Assembly: GCA_947258715.1 (NCBI GenBank)
Contig: CAMYJH010000022.1
Coordinates: 96,181 to 160,180 of the forward strand
Direction of reading: 5' to 3'
From: an uncultured Gammaproteobacteria bacterium
GTDB taxonomy: Bacteria; Pseudomonadota; Gammaproteobacteria; HK1
DNA length: 64,000 bases
Translations under genes and position numbers: made by a program
Part shown: positions 17,527-27,039 of the stretch, in pieces
Layout of the letters: each line of letters starts with the position of its first letter
How positions within the stretch are numbered: the stretch's first letter is position 1
Notes under the pieces: generated by a model
Database searches by the model: none
The model's input: the letters and a program-made list of their open reading frames with translations, nothing else
Told to the model about the DNA's origin: nothing

Positions 17527-18845
17527 ACTACGAGCTGATTGCGCTGATGATGTTCGTCTCCATGATGATCATGCTGCTCACCGGGCAGCGCGTCTTCGGC
17601 GCCATCGGCATCGTCGCTACCGCATCCGCCTTGCTTCTTTGGGGAGAGGGCGGCATCGAGATGCCCTTCAGCGCCGCATTCAAGCTGTTCAACTGGTATC
17701 CGCTGCTGACCCTGCCGCTGTTCATCTACATGGGGTACATGCTGTCGGAATCCGGAATTGCGAGCGATCTCTATCGCGCCTTCCACGTCTGGTTTGGGCC
17801 CTTGAGCGGCGGCTTGGCCATCGGCACCATCGGCCTCATGGTGGTGATATCGGCCATGAACGGACTCAGCGTCGCCGGCATGGCCATCGGGGCGACCATC
17901 GCGCTTCCGGAAATGCTCCGGCGCGGCTACGACAAGAAAATGATCACCGGCGTGATCCAGGCCGGCAGCTCGCTGGGGATCCTGGTCCCGCCGAGCGTGG
18001 TGCTGGTGCTATACGGAATGATCGCCCGGCAGCCGGTGGGACAGCTCTGGCTGGCCGGCGTTTTCCCAGGTCTCTTGATGGCGACCCTGTTCGTTTTATA
18101 CATCGCCATCCGCTGCAGGCTCCAGCCGGAGCTGGGGCGGCCGCTGCCTCCTGAAGAGCGGGATGTCGGCTGGGGAGAAAAATTACGCCTGCTCAGGGCC
18201 GGGATCATTCCCTTTGTGATTTTCTTTTTCATGACCGGGCTTTTTATCATGGGCGTCACCAGTCTGGTGGAAAGCTCGGCGGTCGGAGCCGTGTCGGCGA
18301 CGCTTGCCGCCCTGGTCAAGAAGCGGCTGACGCGCCAGGTTCTGGAAGACACCGTACGCAAATCGCTGGGCATCAGCTGCATGTTCATGTGGGTGATCCT
18401 GGCGGCACTTTCATTCGGCGCCGTGTTCGACGGTCTCGGCGCGGTCAAGGCGATCGAGTCGCTGTTTATCGAAAGATGGGGATTGAGTCCCTGGGGCGTG
18501 CTCATCATGATGCAGCTGTCCTACCTGCTCATGGGCACCTTTCTCGACGATACGGCGATGCTGGTGATTGTGGCCCCGCTCTATGTGCCTCTGATCATCA
18601 GCTTGGGCTTTGACCCCATCTGGTACGGCGTTCTCTATACCATCACCTGCCAGATCGCCTACATGACGCCGCCCTTCGGCTACAACCTTTTCCTCATGCG
18701 TGCGATGGCGCCTCCGGAGATCACCCTTGGCGACATCTACCGCTCCATCATTCCGTTCGTGCTCGTCATGTGCTTAGGTCTTGCCATCGTAACCGCGTTC
18801 CCCGAGATCGCGCTTTGGCTGCCCCATTACATCTACGGAAAATGA
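17523..18845 (+). CDS. TRAP transporter large permease (DctM family)
   Basis: This is a 440-residue polytopic membrane protein of the DctM family with about 12 hydrophobic segments. Family motifs include LPLFIYMGYML, the GSSLGILVPPSVVLV loop and TPPFGYNLFLM near the C-terminus. It is the sodium-coupled transporting subunit. I chose the ATG at 17523, overlapping the dctQ stop; the longer version reads through DctQ in another frame. The C-terminal end lies about 80 bases before the convergent AI-2E gene. Confidence 0.93.
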   Translation: MNYELIALMMFVSMMIMLLTGQRVFGAIGIVATASALLLWGEGGIEMPFSAAFKLFNWYPLLTLPLFIYMGYMLSESGIASDLYRAFHVWFGPLSGGLAIGTIGLMVVISAMNGLSVAGMAIGATIALPEMLRRGYDKKMITGVIQAGSSLGILVPPSVVLVLYGMIARQPVGQLWLAGVFPGLLMATLFVLYIAIRCRLQPELGRPLPPEERDVGWGEKLRLLRAGIIPFVIFFFMTGLFIMGVTSLVESSAVGAVSATLAALVKKRLTRQVLEDTVRKSLGISCMFMWVILAALSFGAVFDGLGAVKAIESLFIERWGLSPWGVLIMMQLSYLLMGTFLDDTAMLVIVAPLYVPLIISLGFDPIWYGVLYTITCQIAYMTPPFGYNLFLMRAMAPPEITLGDIYRSIIPFVLVMCLGLAIVTAFPEIALWLPHYIYGK

Positions 18846-18926
18846 GGCGGCTGGCGCTTAGGCTTCCAGCCCGGCCGTGTGCCACGGCGTCACGGTGCGA
18901 CGGGGCGTGATTACAGCTTAAAGCGA

Positions 18927-19985
18927 TCAGGAAGCTTCGCTTTTGGCCCCGCCGACGCTGGCCTCGGGACCGAGCATAATTGCCATCCAGCGGGTTTCCT
19001 GGCTGCTATCGAGGGCGATCTTCAGAGTCATGGTGAGCGGAACCGACAGCAGCATGCCCACCGGCCCAAGAACCCACCCCCAGAACACCAGCGATAGGAA
19101 CACCACCAGCGTCGACAGCCCGAGACCGCGGCCCATGAAACGTGGCTCGATCATGTTACCGACGACGATGTTGACCACCAGGTAACCGAGCGCGACCCAT
19201 AAGGCGCTGATCGGGCCGAGCTGCACCACCGTCAGCATCAGCGCCGGCACCGCGGCGATGATGGAACCGATGCTGGGAACGTAGTTGAGCAGGAAAGCGA
19301 GCAGCCCCCACAGCACCGCATACTCGACGCCCATGATCGCCAGCCACACCCCAATGGCGATGCCGGTGCCGAGACTCGAAAGCGTTTTGATGGCGAGATA
19401 TCGAATCAGATTTTCGGTGATCTGCTCGAAGCGCTTGAGCTTCTTTTCTGGATTCTCGATGGCGGCGCGAACCTTACGCGGAAAGCTGTGCGCCTCGAAC
19501 AGGATGAAAATCACGGTGAGGAAGATCAGAAACGCGTTGGTCAGCACACGGCCGAAGCCGTTGAAGATGTCGCGCACGAGCTCGATGGCCTTGCCCGGGT
19601 TGAAGTCGCCCACTACCTGCTCCCGGGTTATCTGAATGCCGTGGGAGCTGAGCCAGGTCAACAGCCCGCCGAATTGTTCCTTCAGCCGGGTCTTGTAAAA
19701 CGGGATATCGCGGGAAAAATCGTTGATGGAGGTTCCCAGCAGCGTGGTGATGCCGAAAGCGACGGCGACAATTCCAGTGATCACCGTCAGCATCGCAAGC
19801 CATTTCGGCAGGCCCCGATTTTCCAGCCAGAACAGCGGCGGGGCGCTGATAATGGCGACGAAAATCGACAGCAGGAACGAAACCACAATCGGCGCGGCGG
19901 CCCGCAGGCCGGCTACTACTACGACGAACGCCGCGAAGGTGATCAGAATGTTAGCCGCCCGCGGCCTCTGGGGGGCTTGGGACAT
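18927..19985 (-). CDS. AI-2E family transporter (PerM/TqsA-like)
   Basis: The 352-residue membrane protein has the AI-2E family pattern: two N-terminal helices (residues about 15-60), a soluble loop with FSRDIPFYKTRLKEQ, and a C-terminal helical bundle with LLNYVPSIGSIIAAVP and NMIEPRFMGRGLGLS, the family signatures. Members export autoinducer-2 or act as Na+/H+ antiporters; which applies here is unknown. I chose the ATG at 19985 (MSQAPQRP) because the longer N-terminus is not membrane-like. It is divergent from the NAD synthetase gene. Confidence 0.9.
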   Translation of the reverse strand: MSQAPQRPRAANILITFAAFVVVVAGLRAAAPIVVSFLLSIFVAIISAPPLFWLENRGLPKWLAMLTVITGIVAVAFGITTLLGTSINDFSRDIPFYKTRLKEQFGGLLTWLSSHGIQITREQVVGDFNPGKAIELVRDIFNGFGRVLTNAFLIFLTVIFILFEAHSFPRKVRAAIENPEKKLKRFEQITENLIRYLAIKTLSSLGTGIAIGVWLAIMGVEYAVLWGLLAFLLNYVPSIGSIIAAVPALMLTVVQLGPISALWVALGYLVVNIVVGNMIEPRFMGRGLGLSTLVVFLSLVFWGWVLGPVGMLLSVPLTMTLKIALDSSQETRWMAIMLGPEASVGGAKSEAS

Positions 19986-20107
19986 GGCTGGTCGTCGACT
20001 CCCTGGTTGCTGGAACAGATCCCGTCTTCCGTGACATGCTAAATAGGTATAGACGTGACTGAGACGCGATTCTACTGGAAACACCACGCCTGGCCGAGAC
20101 GCTGCGG

Positions 20108-22042
20108 ATGAAATTCAATCAGCTGCCGAGTATCGCTCTGGTGCAGATGGAGGTTCGGGCGGGACGCCCGGATCTGAATCTCGCTCGCATGCTGGAGCAC
20201 ATGGAACGCGCCAGAGACGCGGGCGCCGAAATCGTGGCCTTCTCGGAAATGTGCATTCCGGGCTACATCATCGGCGACCTATGGGAAGTGGACGCGATGG
20301 TGGAGGATTTCGCCGCCTACAGCGCCGAAATCGTTGCCGCCAGCGAGGCACTGACGGTGCTTTTCGGCAACGTGGCGGTTGACAGAGCGCGCATCGGCGA
20401 AGACGGCCGCCTGCGTAAATACAACGCCGTGCACGTCTGTCGTGACGGCCACTATCTCGGTCGGCCGGACGCGCCCGAGGGTTTGCCTCCCGGTGTGCAG
20501 CCGAAGACGCTTCACCCCAACTATCGTTTTTTCGATGACGACCGGCATTTTTATTCGCTGCGCAAGCTCGCTGCCGCCGAGGGTCTTCCCTTAAACGACT
20601 GGCTGGTGCCGTTCCAAGTTCCACGGCGCGGGGGCGGCAGCTTCCGTTTCGGGGTCCAGCTGTGTGAGGACATCTGGTGTCAGGACTATTGCCACGATCG
20701 AGACTTGCTGGACACGCTCAAGGTTTTTCACCAGCACGGGGCGGACGCGGTTTTCAATCTCTCCGCATCGCCCTGGACCTGGCAGAAAAACGCCAAGCGC
20801 AGCCGGGTGGTGCATGACGTGCTTGCGCGCTCGCCGCTGCCTTTCTTCTACATCAATCACATCGGCGCACAGAACAACGGCAAGAACATCCTGGTCTTCG
20901 ACGGCGACACCACGGCCTACGCCTCTGACGGCGAGATCTGCCGGCGCGCCATCTCCTGGCAGGAGCAGGCGCTAATGCTGCCGGACGGCGATGCGGCCGC
21001 CGCGCCCCCCAAGAGCGGTCTGGACGACATCTATAACGGCATCCTTACCGGCTTGATGCACCTGGACCATATTCGCGACCAGGAGAACCGGTTCCTCATC
21101 GGTGTCAGCGGCGGCATCGATTCCAGCGTCAGCCTCGCGATGCTGGTCCAGGGTTTCGGCCCCCATCGGGTGTTCGCGGTCAACATGCCGACCCGCTTCA
21201 ATGCCGAGGTGACCCAGAACAACGCGCGTCACATCTGCGAACAATTGAAGGTGGACTACTTGGTCTGTCCGATCCAGGATCTGTATGAGCTGTTGTCGAG
21301 CAAGATCCGAAACAGCGGCTTTCCCGGGGCGCCCGGGAGCTACACCCGTCTGGTTGACGAGAACATTCAGGCCCGCATTCGCGGCGCCGACGTGCTCGCG
21401 GGTATCGCCGCAAAATGCGGGCTCATCTTCACCAACAACGGCAACAAGACAGAAGTCGCGCTCGGCTATTCGACGCTCTACGGCGACGTCAGCGGCGCGG
21501 TCGCGCCGATTGCCGATCTCTATAAGACCCAGGTTTTCGAGCTGGCCCGGTACCTGAACCAGGACGTCTTCGGCCGAGAGGTCATTCCCTCGAACCTGAT
21601 CGACGGCGAGGTGGTGCCGAGCGCGGAGCTTTCCGAAGCCCAGGACGTGACCAAGGGACTCGGCGATCCCATCCGTTACGGCTATCACGACGCCCTGCTG
21701 CGTCAGCTCATCGAGTACCGCAAGCATCCGCTGGACGTGCTGCAGTGGTTTGCCGCCGGCCGGCTGCTGAACGAACTCGATTACGACGATGAGGCCGGGT
21801 TTCTTCGTCACTTCCCCGACACGGCCGCCTGGATCGAGGATCTCGAGTGGGTGGAGCGGCAACTTAGGGTCAACTTCTTCAAGCGCATCCAGGCGCCGCC
21901 CATCATCGTGTTGAGCAAGCGCGCTTTCGGCTTCGACCTGCGCGAATCCCAGCTTCCCGAGTATTTCCCGAGGGCTTACGCGGCGCTGAAATCGGAGCTC
22001 CTCGGCCGCGACATCCGTTCCGCCTACTCAGACTCCGATTGA
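20108..22042 (+). CDS. nadE: glutamine-dependent NAD+ synthetase
   Basis: This 644-residue two-domain enzyme makes NAD+ from deamido-NAD+, ATP and glutamine. The N-terminal nitrilase-fold glutaminase domain (about 8-290) has the catalytic Glu in FSEMCIPGY and Cys in VQLCEDIW. The C-terminal synthetase domain has the PP-loop GVSGGIDSSVSLAML and NNGNKTEVALGYSTLYGD. The length fits the long, glutamine-using form. The gene stands alone, divergent from the AI-2E gene. Confidence 0.96.
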   Translation: MKFNQLPSIALVQMEVRAGRPDLNLARMLEHMERARDAGAEIVAFSEMCIPGYIIGDLWEVDAMVEDFAAYSAEIVAASEALTVLFGNVAVDRARIGEDGRLRKYNAVHVCRDGHYLGRPDAPEGLPPGVQPKTLHPNYRFFDDDRHFYSLRKLAAAEGLPLNDWLVPFQVPRRGGGSFRFGVQLCEDIWCQDYCHDRDLLDTLKVFHQHGADAVFNLSASPWTWQKNAKRSRVVHDVLARSPLPFFYINHIGAQNNGKNILVFDGDTTAYASDGEICRRAISWQEQALMLPDGDAAAAPPKSGLDDIYNGILTGLMHLDHIRDQENRFLIGVSGGIDSSVSLAMLVQGFGPHRVFAVNMPTRFNAEVTQNNARHICEQLKVDYLVCPIQDLYELLSSKIRNSGFPGAPGSYTRLVDENIQARIRGADVLAGIAAKCGLIFTNNGNKTEVALGYSTLYGDVSGAVAPIADLYKTQVFELARYLNQDVFGREVIPSNLIDGEVVPSAELSEAQDVTKGLGDPIRYGYHDALLRQLIEYRKHPLDVLQWFAAGRLLNELDYDDEAGFLRHFPDTAAWIEDLEWVERQLRVNFFKRIQAPPIIVLSKRAFGFDLRESQLPEYFPRAYAALKSELLGRDIRSAYSDSD

Positions 22043-22177
22043 TCCGGGTTGATGGCGGGGCTTTCGAAAACTGCCGGGCTTTATTAAGGTGCGCGTCGAG
22101 TTTTGCCATCGTTCTGGGCGAGTACGCAGCGTGAATTCTCACCAGGCAGAGCAGGCTCTTTTTCGGGCAGCCAAGAC

Positions 22178-22957
22178 ATGACCAAGACGCTTGGCGTTGC
22201 CGTCATCCACGGGATGGGCTCCCAGCGCAGCAAGGCTTTCGCCGATCCCCTGATCGAGGAGCTGGAATCGCGCCTCGAGCAGCCAGGGAAGGTCGCCTGG
22301 CGGCGCATATTCTGGGCGGACGTGTTGAGCGCGCGGCAGAATAGATATCTCAAGACGGCGAACCGGAACAACCAGCTGGATTTCTTCACCCTTCGCCGCT
22401 TCGTGATCAGCGCGCTGGGAGACGCTTCGGCATACCGGCGAGTCGATGACGACACCAAAAGTACCTACGGCCGAATTCATACCATCATCCGTGACGAAGT
22501 GGCAGCGCTGAGGCAAGAGCTGGGCGGCGACGAAGCGCCGCTGGTGATCCTTGCCCACTCTCTGGGCGGACACGTCATGTCCAACTACATTTGGGACATT
22601 CAGAAGCGAAACGCTATCGTCGAGCCGGGCGATAACGATTTCGAGCGCATGCGCACCTTGGTTGGACTGGTCACCTTCGGCTGTAATATCCCCTTGTTTA
22701 CCTTCGCCTTGGATAGAATCGTCCCCATATCTCTTCCCCAGGGAGCGAAGTGGCTTAATTTCTTCGATCCGGACGACGTGCTCGGCTATCCTCTCAAACC
22801 GCTGAGCCCGGAATACCGGCGAACCGTGAATCGAGACATTGCCATCAACGTGGAAGGCATCGCATCCAACTGGAACCCGTTGTCCCACTCGAAATACTGG
22901 ACCGACAACGATTTCACCAAGCCGGTGGCCCGCCTGCTGGACAGACTCATTGAATAA
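22178..22957 (+). CDS. alpha/beta-hydrolase-like protein
   Basis: The 259-residue cytoplasmic protein starts with GVAVIHGMGSQ, an oxyanion-type strand-loop, and carries the nucleophile elbow AHSLGGHVMSN near residue 127, as in lipases and alpha/beta-hydrolases. The segment NFFDPDDVLGYPL may hold the acid, and a late His (LSHSKYW) could complete the triad. I chose the ATG at 22178 (MTKTLGVAV). The substrate is unknown; chemotaxis- and phage-type hydrolases of similar size exist. It lies 40 bases before a TPR protein on the same strand. Confidence 0.75.
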   Translation: MTKTLGVAVIHGMGSQRSKAFADPLIEELESRLEQPGKVAWRRIFWADVLSARQNRYLKTANRNNQLDFFTLRRFVISALGDASAYRRVDDDTKSTYGRIHTIIRDEVAALRQELGGDEAPLVILAHSLGGHVMSNYIWDIQKRNAIVEPGDNDFERMRTLVGLVTFGCNIPLFTFALDRIVPISLPQGAKWLNFFDPDDVLGYPLKPLSPEYRRTVNRDIAINVEGIASNWNPLSHSKYWTDNDFTKPVARLLDRLIE

Positions 22958-22997
22958 GATTGATGGATTGGGAATTTTTTCACCATTGACCAGCGCG

Positions 22998-23903
22998 GTG
23001 TTGCTCAAGCGCCTTGCCTGGCTGGCTTTAGTCCTCGCGAGCGCCGCCTCTGCGCAGGGCGTGCCTCAGGGCGTCGATTCCGCCGCCGTCCAGCGATTTG
23101 AGCGGGCGGTGGCGCTGAGCCGAGAGAATCCGGCCGCGGCCATCGGGATGTTCGAGGCGCTGACCAAAGACCATCCAAGCTGGCCGGAACCCTACAACAA
23201 CCTGGCCGTGCTTTACGCCGACAAGGGCAATGAGAAAAAAGCCGAGCAGGCCCTGCTGGCCGCCATGGCGACCCACCCCAGCTATTCCCTGGTTCACAAA
23301 AACCTGGAGGCGCTCTATGCGGGCATGGCCGGGCGCGCTTACCGCAAAGCGCTCAACGACGACAGCGCGGTACCTGAGCCGCCGACGCTGAGGCTGGCGG
23401 AGCGCATTGGCGCCGCGACCCTGACCGCCAGCGCTGCCGGGACCCCGGTGGCCATGGGCGAGCAGCCACCTAAACCTGAGCCGAAACCCCCGGTCGAGGT
23501 CGCCGCGGCGAGCGCCACACCCGCCGCGCCGGAAGCGGCAAGGCCGGAAACAGCAGAGGAAGCGCGCCGTGCGGTGTTGTCGACAGTGGCCTCGTGGCGG
23601 GAGGCTTGGTCGTCCCAGGACGTGGATCGCTACCTGAGTTTTTACGGCCATCATTTCGATCCCGGCCGAGGAATGACCCGGGAGCACTGGGCCGCAATTC
23701 GACGCAAACGCGTCGCCGCACCGGAGTTCATTCAGCTGCAGATCCGGAATCCCAGCGTCAGTTTCGAGGCCGCCGATCGGGTCTCGGTGCGATTCCTGCA
23801 GATCTACAGCTCCAACACCTTCGACGGACAGACCGTCAAAACCCTGCGCCTGTCCCGGGGCAGCAACGGCTGGAAGATCATTCGCGAAGAGACGGGCGGC
23901 TAG
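22998..23903 (+). CDS. exported TPR protein with C-terminal NTF2-like domain
   Basis: The 301-residue protein begins with a signal peptide (LLKRLAWLALVLASAASAQ), then TPR-like helices (AIGMFEALTKDHPSWPEPYNNLAVLYADKG), a proline-rich linker of about 50 residues, and a C-terminal NTF2-like domain (VASWREAWSSQDVDRYLSFY to GWKIIREE), similar to the domain found on Cds6-type L,D-transpeptidases. The start is uncertain: GTG at 22998 gives the neatest signal peptide, with TTG at 22986 as an alternative. It is probably a periplasmic scaffold; no catalytic domain is visible. Confidence 0.78.
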   Translation: MLLKRLAWLALVLASAASAQGVPQGVDSAAVQRFERAVALSRENPAAAIGMFEALTKDHPSWPEPYNNLAVLYADKGNEKKAEQALLAAMATHPSYSLVHKNLEALYAGMAGRAYRKALNDDSAVPEPPTLRLAERIGAATLTASAAGTPVAMGEQPPKPEPKPPVEVAAASATPAAPEAARPETAEEARRAVLSTVASWREAWSSQDVDRYLSFYGHHFDPGRGMTREHWAAIRRKRVAAPEFIQLQIRNPSVSFEAADRVSVRFLQIYSSNTFDGQTVKTLRLSRGSNGWKIIREETGG

Positions 23904-24124
23904 GCCGGGCGTCGAAGCGTAGCGGCGATGCGACCGCCATCGGGCCTCCGCGCTCGCGCCCGCTGGGGCGAGATCCCGTGCCGGGGCTGCATTATGCCTG
24001 TGCCCAGGACGGGGAGCGCGCGGTTTCGCCTTTGCCGCGGCTGACGACGGGGACGAGTACGCGGCGACAGCGTGCTTTTCGCCATCGCCCCTCAGCGATT
24101 TGTACCATCACACTTTGCTGCACA

Positions 24125-24390
24125 AAGAACCCGTAATCCTCTGAATATGTGGGGTTCTTCAATAGGGATCCTCGCCACTGCCGGCGTGCCGCTGAAACCT
24201 CAACCATGCTCGGGGCCCCGTCGCGACGCGAGACCACGCCTGCAAACCCGGGCGAAACCGCCTCGCCCGGGATTGGCTCGATGAGACTGGAACCTATCTC
24301 GAGGTTAGCGAGCTTGGATATGACAAGGCAAAAACAGGCCTGATAAGCGCAGTTTAGGGGCCAGTAAATGAGCATTTTGAGCCTGTTTTT
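24125..24390. repeat. palindrome-rich gene-free stretch, possible degraded mobile element
   Basis: Bases 23904-24450 carry no supported gene. Within them lie AAGAACCC (24125-24132) / GGGTTCTT (24152-24159) and AAAAACAGGC (24330-24339) / GCCTGTTTTT (24381-24390). Two stems in a non-coding stretch of this size suggest an IS or MITE remnant, but I cannot assign a family. The minus-strand reading frame through it has no recognisable protein features. Confidence 0.35.
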
Positions 24391-24450
24391 AACGCCGTTA
24401 AGCTAAGCACGGCAATTTTGAGGCGGGTTCTAAGCAGGCCTTTGCTACGG

Positions 24451-25035
24451 TTAATTGACTGAGTTGCGAAAGGCCACCAGCTGCGCCAGCGCCATGTTGC
24501 GCCCGTCGGGATCTATTACCAGGCCCTCGCGGTAATAGCGGATGTCGAGTTCGGCGAACTGCTGTCGCAGCTCGCCGGGGGCGAGACGGAATTCCGGGTC
24601 CTTGGGTCCGTCGACTTCGAGGTCGGTGCGAAAATGGTGCTCGTAGAGGAGGGCACCGCCGGGTTTTAACCCGGCCGCAAGGTGTGGCAGCAGCCGCCGA
24701 TTGACGTAGCGCGCCACCACGATGAGATCGTATTGGCTGTTTGCGGGGACGAAGTTGTCCAGATCCGCCTCGATCCAGTTGACCTCGAGTCCCCGTTCCC
24801 TGGCTTTCGCCCGCGCCTGCTCGAGGGCAAAGGGCGCGATGTCCACGGCATCCACTTCATAGCCGCAGGCGGCGAGATACAATGCGTTGCGCCCGGCGCC
24901 GCAAGCGAGGTCCAGCGCGCGGCCCGGAGGCAGTTCCCGCTGCCACTTTTGCAGGAGCACGGTCTCCCTGGGTCGGGCACGATAGCTGCCGTCCCGATAG
25001 CGCTGGTCCCATCTTTTTCGATCTGCGTCGCTCAT
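24451..25035 (-). CDS. class I SAM-dependent methyltransferase
   Basis: The 194-residue protein has SAM motif I LDLACGAGRNALYL (about 41-54), motif II acidic VDAVDIAPFAL, and motif III IEADLDNF. The layout and length resemble TehB-type tellurite-resistance or small-molecule methyltransferases. It is monocistronic and divergent from the MFS gene. The substrate is unknown. Confidence 0.88.
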   Translation of the reverse strand: MSDADRKRWDQRYRDGSYRARPRETVLLQKWQRELPPGRALDLACGAGRNALYLAACGYEVDAVDIAPFALEQARAKARERGLEVNWIEADLDNFVPANSQYDLIVVARYVNRRLLPHLAAGLKPGGALLYEHHFRTDLEVDGPKDPEFRLAPGELRQQFAELDIRYYREGLVIDPDGRNMALAQLVAFRNSVN

Positions 25036-25180
25036 GGATCCGGGGTTTGGGTTTGTTGCTTCAAAAGTTTATAGCAGTCTGGGCCGAGATGAATCTAAAG
25101 TAGACTGCATCGCCTGGACTTGAGTCTGAGGCTCCGCTGACTCCGTATTTTCGACTCTAAATCGGTGACATAAAACGGCC

Positions 25181-26416
25181 ATGCAAATGGAACTTGCGCT
25201 CAAGCAATCGCGACGATCCGCCCGGGTCATCGGCATCATCAGCAGCGCGCATTTCTTCAGCCACTTCTACATGCTGCTGCTGCCGCCGCTGTTTCCGCTT
25301 CTGCGGGATGTTTACGGTGTGGGCTTTACCGAGCTCGGTCTCGCCATCACCGTCTACAGCTTCACCACGGCGCTCACTCAGGCGCCGGTGGGCTTCCTGG
25401 TTGACCGATACGGTGCGCGGGCAATCCTGATCGGCGGGCTGGTGCTGGAATCGCTGGCCTTCGTGCTGATCGGCGTCATACCCGAATATGCTGCGCTTCT
25501 CGGACTCATGGTTCTTGCCGGACTCGGAAACGCCGTCTTTCATCCCGCAGACTACTCCATCCTCAACGCGTCGGTGGATTCGGAACGCATGGGCCGCGCG
25601 TTTTCGATCCACACCTTCGCCGGGCAGCTGGGGAACGCCGTGGCCCCCATCACCATGATCTTCCTCATGACGCTCACCGACTGGCGGACGGGGCTGATAA
25701 TCTGCGGCCTCTGCGGCGGCGCGGTGGCGCTGGTGATCCTGTTCAACTCCGAGGTCATCCGCGACACCAAGCCGAGCGAGTCGGAGCAGGCTAAGAACCA
25801 TTCTTCTGGGTCGAGGCGCGGGCTCAATCTGCTGTTCAGCTTTCCCATCCTCTGCGGGGTGTTGTTCTTCGTCGGCATCTCCATGTTCGGACACGGCATC
25901 AATACCTTCAGCGTCTCCACGCTGACGGAGATCTATGACGCGCCGCTCACCGAGGTGGGTTTCGTGCTCACCGCTTATCTGTTTGCCGCCCCCGTGGGCG
26001 TGCTTCTCGGCGGCTGGGTCGCAGACCGGGTGAAGCGCCACGATGCCGTCGCCGCGGCCTGCTTCCTGATTATGGCGGCGTGTCTGTTCGCCGTAGCCGC
26101 ACTCTCGATGACTCTGTTTGCGATCTCGCTTCTTTTTGCGATCGCGGGCCTGTTCGGAGGCATGGTCGCGCCCTCTCGAGACATGATGATCCGCTCGGTG
26201 ACGCCCCCGGGTGAGATGGGCAAGGTGTTCGGATTCGTATCCACCGGCTTCAACATCGGCGGCATAGTGGCGCCTCCGGTCTTCGGATACATTCTCGATC
26301 ACGCCGATCCGCGCTCCGTGTTCTGGACCGTCGGCGCCATTGCCATCGTCACCGTTGCAACGGTGCTCTACACCGGCCGACAGGGCAGGCGCGAAGTCGC
26401 GCTTCAGCAAGGATGA
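25181..26416 (+). CDS. MFS transporter
   Basis: The 411-residue protein has 12 hydrophobic segments. The loop 2-3 motif appears as GFLVDRYGARAILIGG, and the second half repeats it as GGWVADRVKRHDAV. A cytoplasmic hydrophilic loop (DTKPSESEQAKNHSSG) splits the two six-helix bundles. The FSHFYMLLLPPLFPLL start resembles the fosmidomycin-resistance/cyanate-type MFS branch. The substrate is unknown. A second MFS of similar style lies at 30149-31342 beyond the dimethylglycine dehydrogenase gene. Confidence 0.9.
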   Translation: MQMELALKQSRRSARVIGIISSAHFFSHFYMLLLPPLFPLLRDVYGVGFTELGLAITVYSFTTALTQAPVGFLVDRYGARAILIGGLVLESLAFVLIGVIPEYAALLGLMVLAGLGNAVFHPADYSILNASVDSERMGRAFSIHTFAGQLGNAVAPITMIFLMTLTDWRTGLIICGLCGGAVALVILFNSEVIRDTKPSESEQAKNHSSGSRRGLNLLFSFPILCGVLFFVGISMFGHGINTFSVSTLTEIYDAPLTEVGFVLTAYLFAAPVGVLLGGWVADRVKRHDAVAAACFLIMAACLFAVAALSMTLFAISLLFAIAGLFGGMVAPSRDMMIRSVTPPGEMGKVFGFVSTGFNIGGIVAPPVFGYILDHADPRSVFWTVGAIAIVTVATVLYTGRQGRREVALQQG

Positions 26417-26452
26417 TTTCCCCGGGATGGCCTGCCAAATCTGATGAAGGTT

Positions 26453-26494
26453 TTGTCTACTGGATTCCCGCGAAAGCGGGAATCCAGTAGACAA
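26453..26494. repeat. 19-bp perfect palindromic repeat (ATTCCCGC-GAAA-GCGGGAAT type)
   Basis: The arms of 19 bp each are perfectly complementary around a GAAA loop and contain the widely dispersed proteobacterial core ATTCCCGC/GCGGGAAT. Its position 36 bases after the MFS stop makes it an effective terminator. Shorter copies occur at 26885-26909 and 29748-29770. Confidence 0.75.
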
Positions 26495-26578
26495 CTTCTC
26501 CATTGAACTGCAGGTGCGCAAGGCCCAGCCTGAAAACGTTTCGGCGCAATACGCTTCGCTATTGCGCCCTACACCTAC

Positions 26579-26775
26579 TGAATCCGAGATTGAAGCCAGG
26601 CACCAAAACAAGGGATTGTTTTGAATCCGAGATTGAAGCCAGGCACCAAAACAAGGGATTGTTTTGAATCCGAGATTCCAAAACAAGGGATTGTTTTGAA
26701 TCCGAGATTGAAGCCAGGCGCCAAAACCAGGAATCGTTTTGAACCCGAACTTGAAGCCAGGCATCATTTTCTTGC
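26579..26775. repeat. 43-bp tandem repeat array, four to five units
   Basis: Unit starts are at 26579, 26622, 26665, 26697 and 26740. Units 1 and 2 are essentially identical, unit 3 lacks 11 bases (GAAGCCAGGCA), and units 4-5 diverge progressively. Each unit contains a small hairpin, AAAACAA-GGGA-TTGTTTT. The array lies in the convergent gap between the MFS gene and the dimethylglycine dehydrogenase. There are no unique spacers, so it is not a CRISPR. Confidence 0.85.
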
Positions 26776-26884
26776 TTGCCGATCACTATTATATTAGCGG
26801 CCTTTTGGGCGAATCTTCCGGAACGTGGAAGAGAAGCGATCCTAGGGGCGCCCTTTCCGCGCTGAGTCCCCCCTCGATCCCGCC

Positions 26885-26909
26885 ATTCCCGCGAAAGCGG
26901 AAATCCAGT
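26885..26909. repeat. dispersed palindromic repeat, imperfect copy
   Basis: This is a second copy of the ATTCCCGC-GAAA-GCGG element with one base changed in the right arm (GCGGAAAT). The remaining bases up to 27039 hold only a third CTACCGT-type heptamer cluster near 27012-27032. Confidence 0.55.
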
Positions 26910-27039
26910 AGTCAAATCTTCATTTAGTTCGTCGTCTCGTTGAGCCGACGCTACGACTTTAATCGACCGATGTACGGCATTGGAAATAAGCCGTATGACC
27001 TCACCCAACCTAGCGTCTACCGTCTACCCGCTACTAAAG

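Noticed and set aside
23992..24375. 127-residue minus-strand frame
   Set aside because: No ribosome-binding site or domain; it crosses two hairpins and looks non-coding.
25157..26767. 536-residue minus-strand frame
   Set aside because: It runs antisense through the MFS gene; its repeated QSRIQNNPLFW text is the 43-bp array read as protein.
26579..26775. CRISPR array
   Set aside because: Repeat units abut with no unique spacers, and no cas genes are present.
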